From the NCBI RefSeq assembly GCF_003208655.1, contig NZ_QKLU01000007.1, forward strand, positions 62,001 through 126,000: a DNA stretch of 64,000 bases. The letters are read 5' to 3'. Shown here one piece after another: positions 62,623 to 64,000 of this stretch (position 1 is its first letter; each line of letters begins with the position of its first letter). Below the pieces are notes generated by a model. The model did not search any database and was not told the origin of the DNA. It saw nothing but the letters and a program-made list of their open reading frames with translations. This stretch comes from Pedobacter nutrimenti. Lineage in GTDB: Bacteria; Bacteroidota; Bacteroidia; Sphingobacteriales; Sphingobacteriaceae. The translations under genes and the position numbers were made by a program.

Positions 62623-63615
62623 ATGAAAATTGCTTTTTTCAGTACACAATCTTACGATCGTAAATACTTTGACCAGGTTAACCGGCATTATGGTTATGAA
62701 TTACTTTATTTTGAGGCTTCCCTGAATGAAAAGACAGCGATACTTGCAGAAGGTTGCCAGGCGGTTTGCATTTTTGTAAATGACCAGGCCAATGCCCTGA
62801 CGCTGGAAAATCTCCATAAGCTGGGAATCCGGAATATTGTCCTTCGCTGCGCGGGTTTTAATCAGGTAGATCTGGAAAAAACGGCCGCTTTGGGCATGAG
62901 GGTACTCCGGGTGCCGGCTTATTCACCTGAATCTATTGCTGAGCATGCCCTGGCTTTGATTTTAACATTAAACCGGAAAACCCACAAGGCCTATAACCGG
63001 GTCAGGGAAGGTAATTTTAGCCTGCAAAGGTTAACCGGCTTTAACATCAGCGGAAAAAGTATCGGAATTATTGGCCTGGGTAAAATCGGTTTGGCCTTTG
63101 CCAGAATTATGCAAGGTTTTGGCTGTAGGATCCTGGCTTTTGATCCTTTTACCAAGGATGTTCCTGCTTATATAGAACTGTGCGATCGGGATACTTTATT
63201 TGAACAAAGCCAGATCATTTCCATCCACTGTCCCTTAAATGCAGACACCAAACACCTGATTAATGCAGCCAGCCTGGCCAAAATGAAAGAAGGCGTGATG
63301 CTCATCAATACCAGCCGGGGGGCAGTCATCCGGACACCGGATGTGATTGAGGCTTTAAAGAGCGGAAAACTAGGGTACCTGGGGATTGACGTGTATGAGC
63401 AAGAAGACAAATTGTTTTTCAGGGACCTTTCTGAAAGTGTAATTCCTGACGACCAGATCCTTCGTTTGATGAGTTTTCCTAATGTGCTGATTACTGCACA
63501 CCAGGCGTTTTTAACACATGAGGCCTTAACAGAAATTGCGGAGACCACGCTTTCCAACCTGAAAAGTATTGTAGAAGGCCGGGAAAACCCTAACCAGGTT
63601 TCAAACGGATTTTAA
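62623..63615 (+). CDS. D-2-hydroxyacid dehydrogenase (D-lactate dehydrogenase type)
   Basis: 330 aa. N-terminal catalytic domain (IRNIVLRCAGFNQVDLEKT), nucleotide domain with GIIGLGKIG (about residue 148), and the catalytic Arg in INTSRGAVI, Glu in LGIDVYEQE and His in ITAHQAFLT. The overall pattern, including SPESIAEHALAL and VRVPAYSPES, is close to E. coli-type fermentative D-lactate dehydrogenase (LdhA). It reduces pyruvate with NADH in the cytoplasm. Its last 15 bp overlap the convergent idi gene. Confidence 0.9.
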   Translation: MKIAFFSTQSYDRKYFDQVNRHYGYELLYFEASLNEKTAILAEGCQAVCIFVNDQANALTLENLHKLGIRNIVLRCAGFNQVDLEKTAALGMRVLRVPAYSPESIAEHALALILTLNRKTHKAYNRVREGNFSLQRLTGFNISGKSIGIIGLGKIGLAFARIMQGFGCRILAFDPFTKDVPAYIELCDRDTLFEQSQIISIHCPLNADTKHLINAASLAKMKEGVMLINTSRGAVIRTPDVIEALKSGKLGYLGIDVYEQEDKLFFRDLSESVIPDDQILRLMSFPNVLITAHQAFLTHEALTEIAETTLSNLKSIVEGRENPNQVSNGF

Positions 63616-64000
63616 TTCCATAATTTTTGGAAAACAGATTTTCAGCCATGCGGTAAACTCCCCGGGCTGTTGCTCGAGTTCCAGGGAAAGTGCCCTGATG
63701 GAAATGTAACGGAAAGCAATAGCCTCTTCTGGATTCAGAATGGGAAGGGCATCAGTATAGCCAAAAAAAACATGATCATATTCATGTTCACTAAGCTGGT
63801 TTTCCAGATCGGCTTGATAAAGGAAACTAAAGCGGTGTTCAAGTTTGCACTGCAGGCCCATTTCTTCATTTAGCCGGCGCAGTGCAGCATCTGCGGTTTT
63901 TTCTCCCGGCCTGGGATGACTGCAACAGGTATTGGTCCATTTTCCAGCAGAGTGATATTTGTCCCGGGCCCGCTGCTGCAACAACAGCTCTCCTTTGCTG
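63601..64000 (-). CDS. idi: Isopentenyl-diphosphate delta-isomerase type 1 (truncated by window end)
   Basis: The frame is open to the window end and continues beyond it; about 132 C-terminal residues are present. Type I IDI features: the active-site Cys in WTNTCCSHP, the Nudix-like Glu region (ALRRLNEEMG) and the conserved EYDHVFFGY. The enzyme converts IPP to DMAPP for isoprenoid synthesis. Its stop lies within the last 15 bp of the D-lactate dehydrogenase gene, on the opposite strand. Confidence 0.88.
   Translation of the reverse strand, partial: SKGELLLQQRARDKYHSAGKWTNTCCSHPRPGEKTADAALRRLNEEMGLQCKLEHRFSFLYQADLENQLSEHEYDHVFFGYTDALPILNPEEAIAFRYISIRALSLELEQQPGEFTAWLKICFPKIMELKSV

Noticed and set aside
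1-64000. tRNA, rRNA and known riboswitches
   Set aside because: No cloverleaf, rRNA or recognisable riboswitch core was found by eye; a tRNAscan/Infernal run would be decisive.

Overview
The window is chromosomal DNA of a Bacteroidota bacterium, most likely Sphingobacteriaceae (Pedobacter/Mucilaginibacter-like). The signs are RteC/Xis/DUF3945/DUF1896-type conjugative-element genes, type IX secretion (T9SS) hallmarks (CHU_C and PorP/SprF proteins), Fibrobacter-succinogenes-type paralogous domains, weak Shine-Dalgarno use, and a GH29/GH2 sugar hydrolase pair. No rRNA, tRNA, CRISPR array or recognisable transposase was seen.

Region 1 (1 to about 18.7 kb) is one side of an integrative conjugative element (ICE) of the CTnDOT-like Bacteroidota type, with cargo. 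The cargo (DUF3570 beta-barrel end, haem-binding protein, VIT1/CCC1 transporter, P-type ATPase) is followed by an rteC homologue and an HD phosphohydrolase. Facing them on the minus strand is the excision/processing module, read from 18.5 to 6.1 kb: rteC, two small Xis-like HTH proteins, DUF3945, topoisomerase III (the exc position), ORF6N-PLD-like, DUF1896 and a giant N6-methylase/helicase. A perfect palindrome sits between rteC and the first xis-like gene, where CTnDOT carries its RteC operator. No integrase, relaxase or tra gene lies in the window, so the element continues to the left or is incomplete.

Region 2 (about 18.7-27.6 kb) is chromosomal: an ICE-edge spacer with a gene remnant, an alpha-L-fucosidase/GH2 pair, an Lrp-type regulator divergent from a cysteine synthase-DsbD operon with a palindrome between them, a 94-nt nested inverted-repeat element, a GNAT protein and a long AT-rich leader.

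Region 3 (27.6-53.4 kb) is the most striking part: a single 25.8-kb six-gene operon. It encodes two cysteine-free phage-tail-fibre-like secreted proteins (1697 and 1198 aa, the second with a C-terminal S74 self-cleaving chaperone), a 4643-aa protein of about 30 Fn3-like domains and seven cysteine-bearing Fib_succ_major blocks, a secreted thioredoxin-like protein, a small CHU_C (T9SS type-B signal) protein and a PorP/SprF barrel. It resembles the sprB-sprF adhesin logic of gliding Bacteroidota but with a different cast. I propose it builds a composite surface fibre.

Region 4 (53.4-64 kb) is ordinary chromosome: an alkylation-repair cluster (AlkA, 2OG-Fe(II) oxygenase, AraC-Ogt fusion), a heterodimeric ABC exporter with two small downstream genes, a HAD hydrolase, a spacer with a gene remnant and terminator, a RarD-type transporter, a D-lactate-type dehydrogenase and a truncated isopentenyl-diphosphate isomerase.
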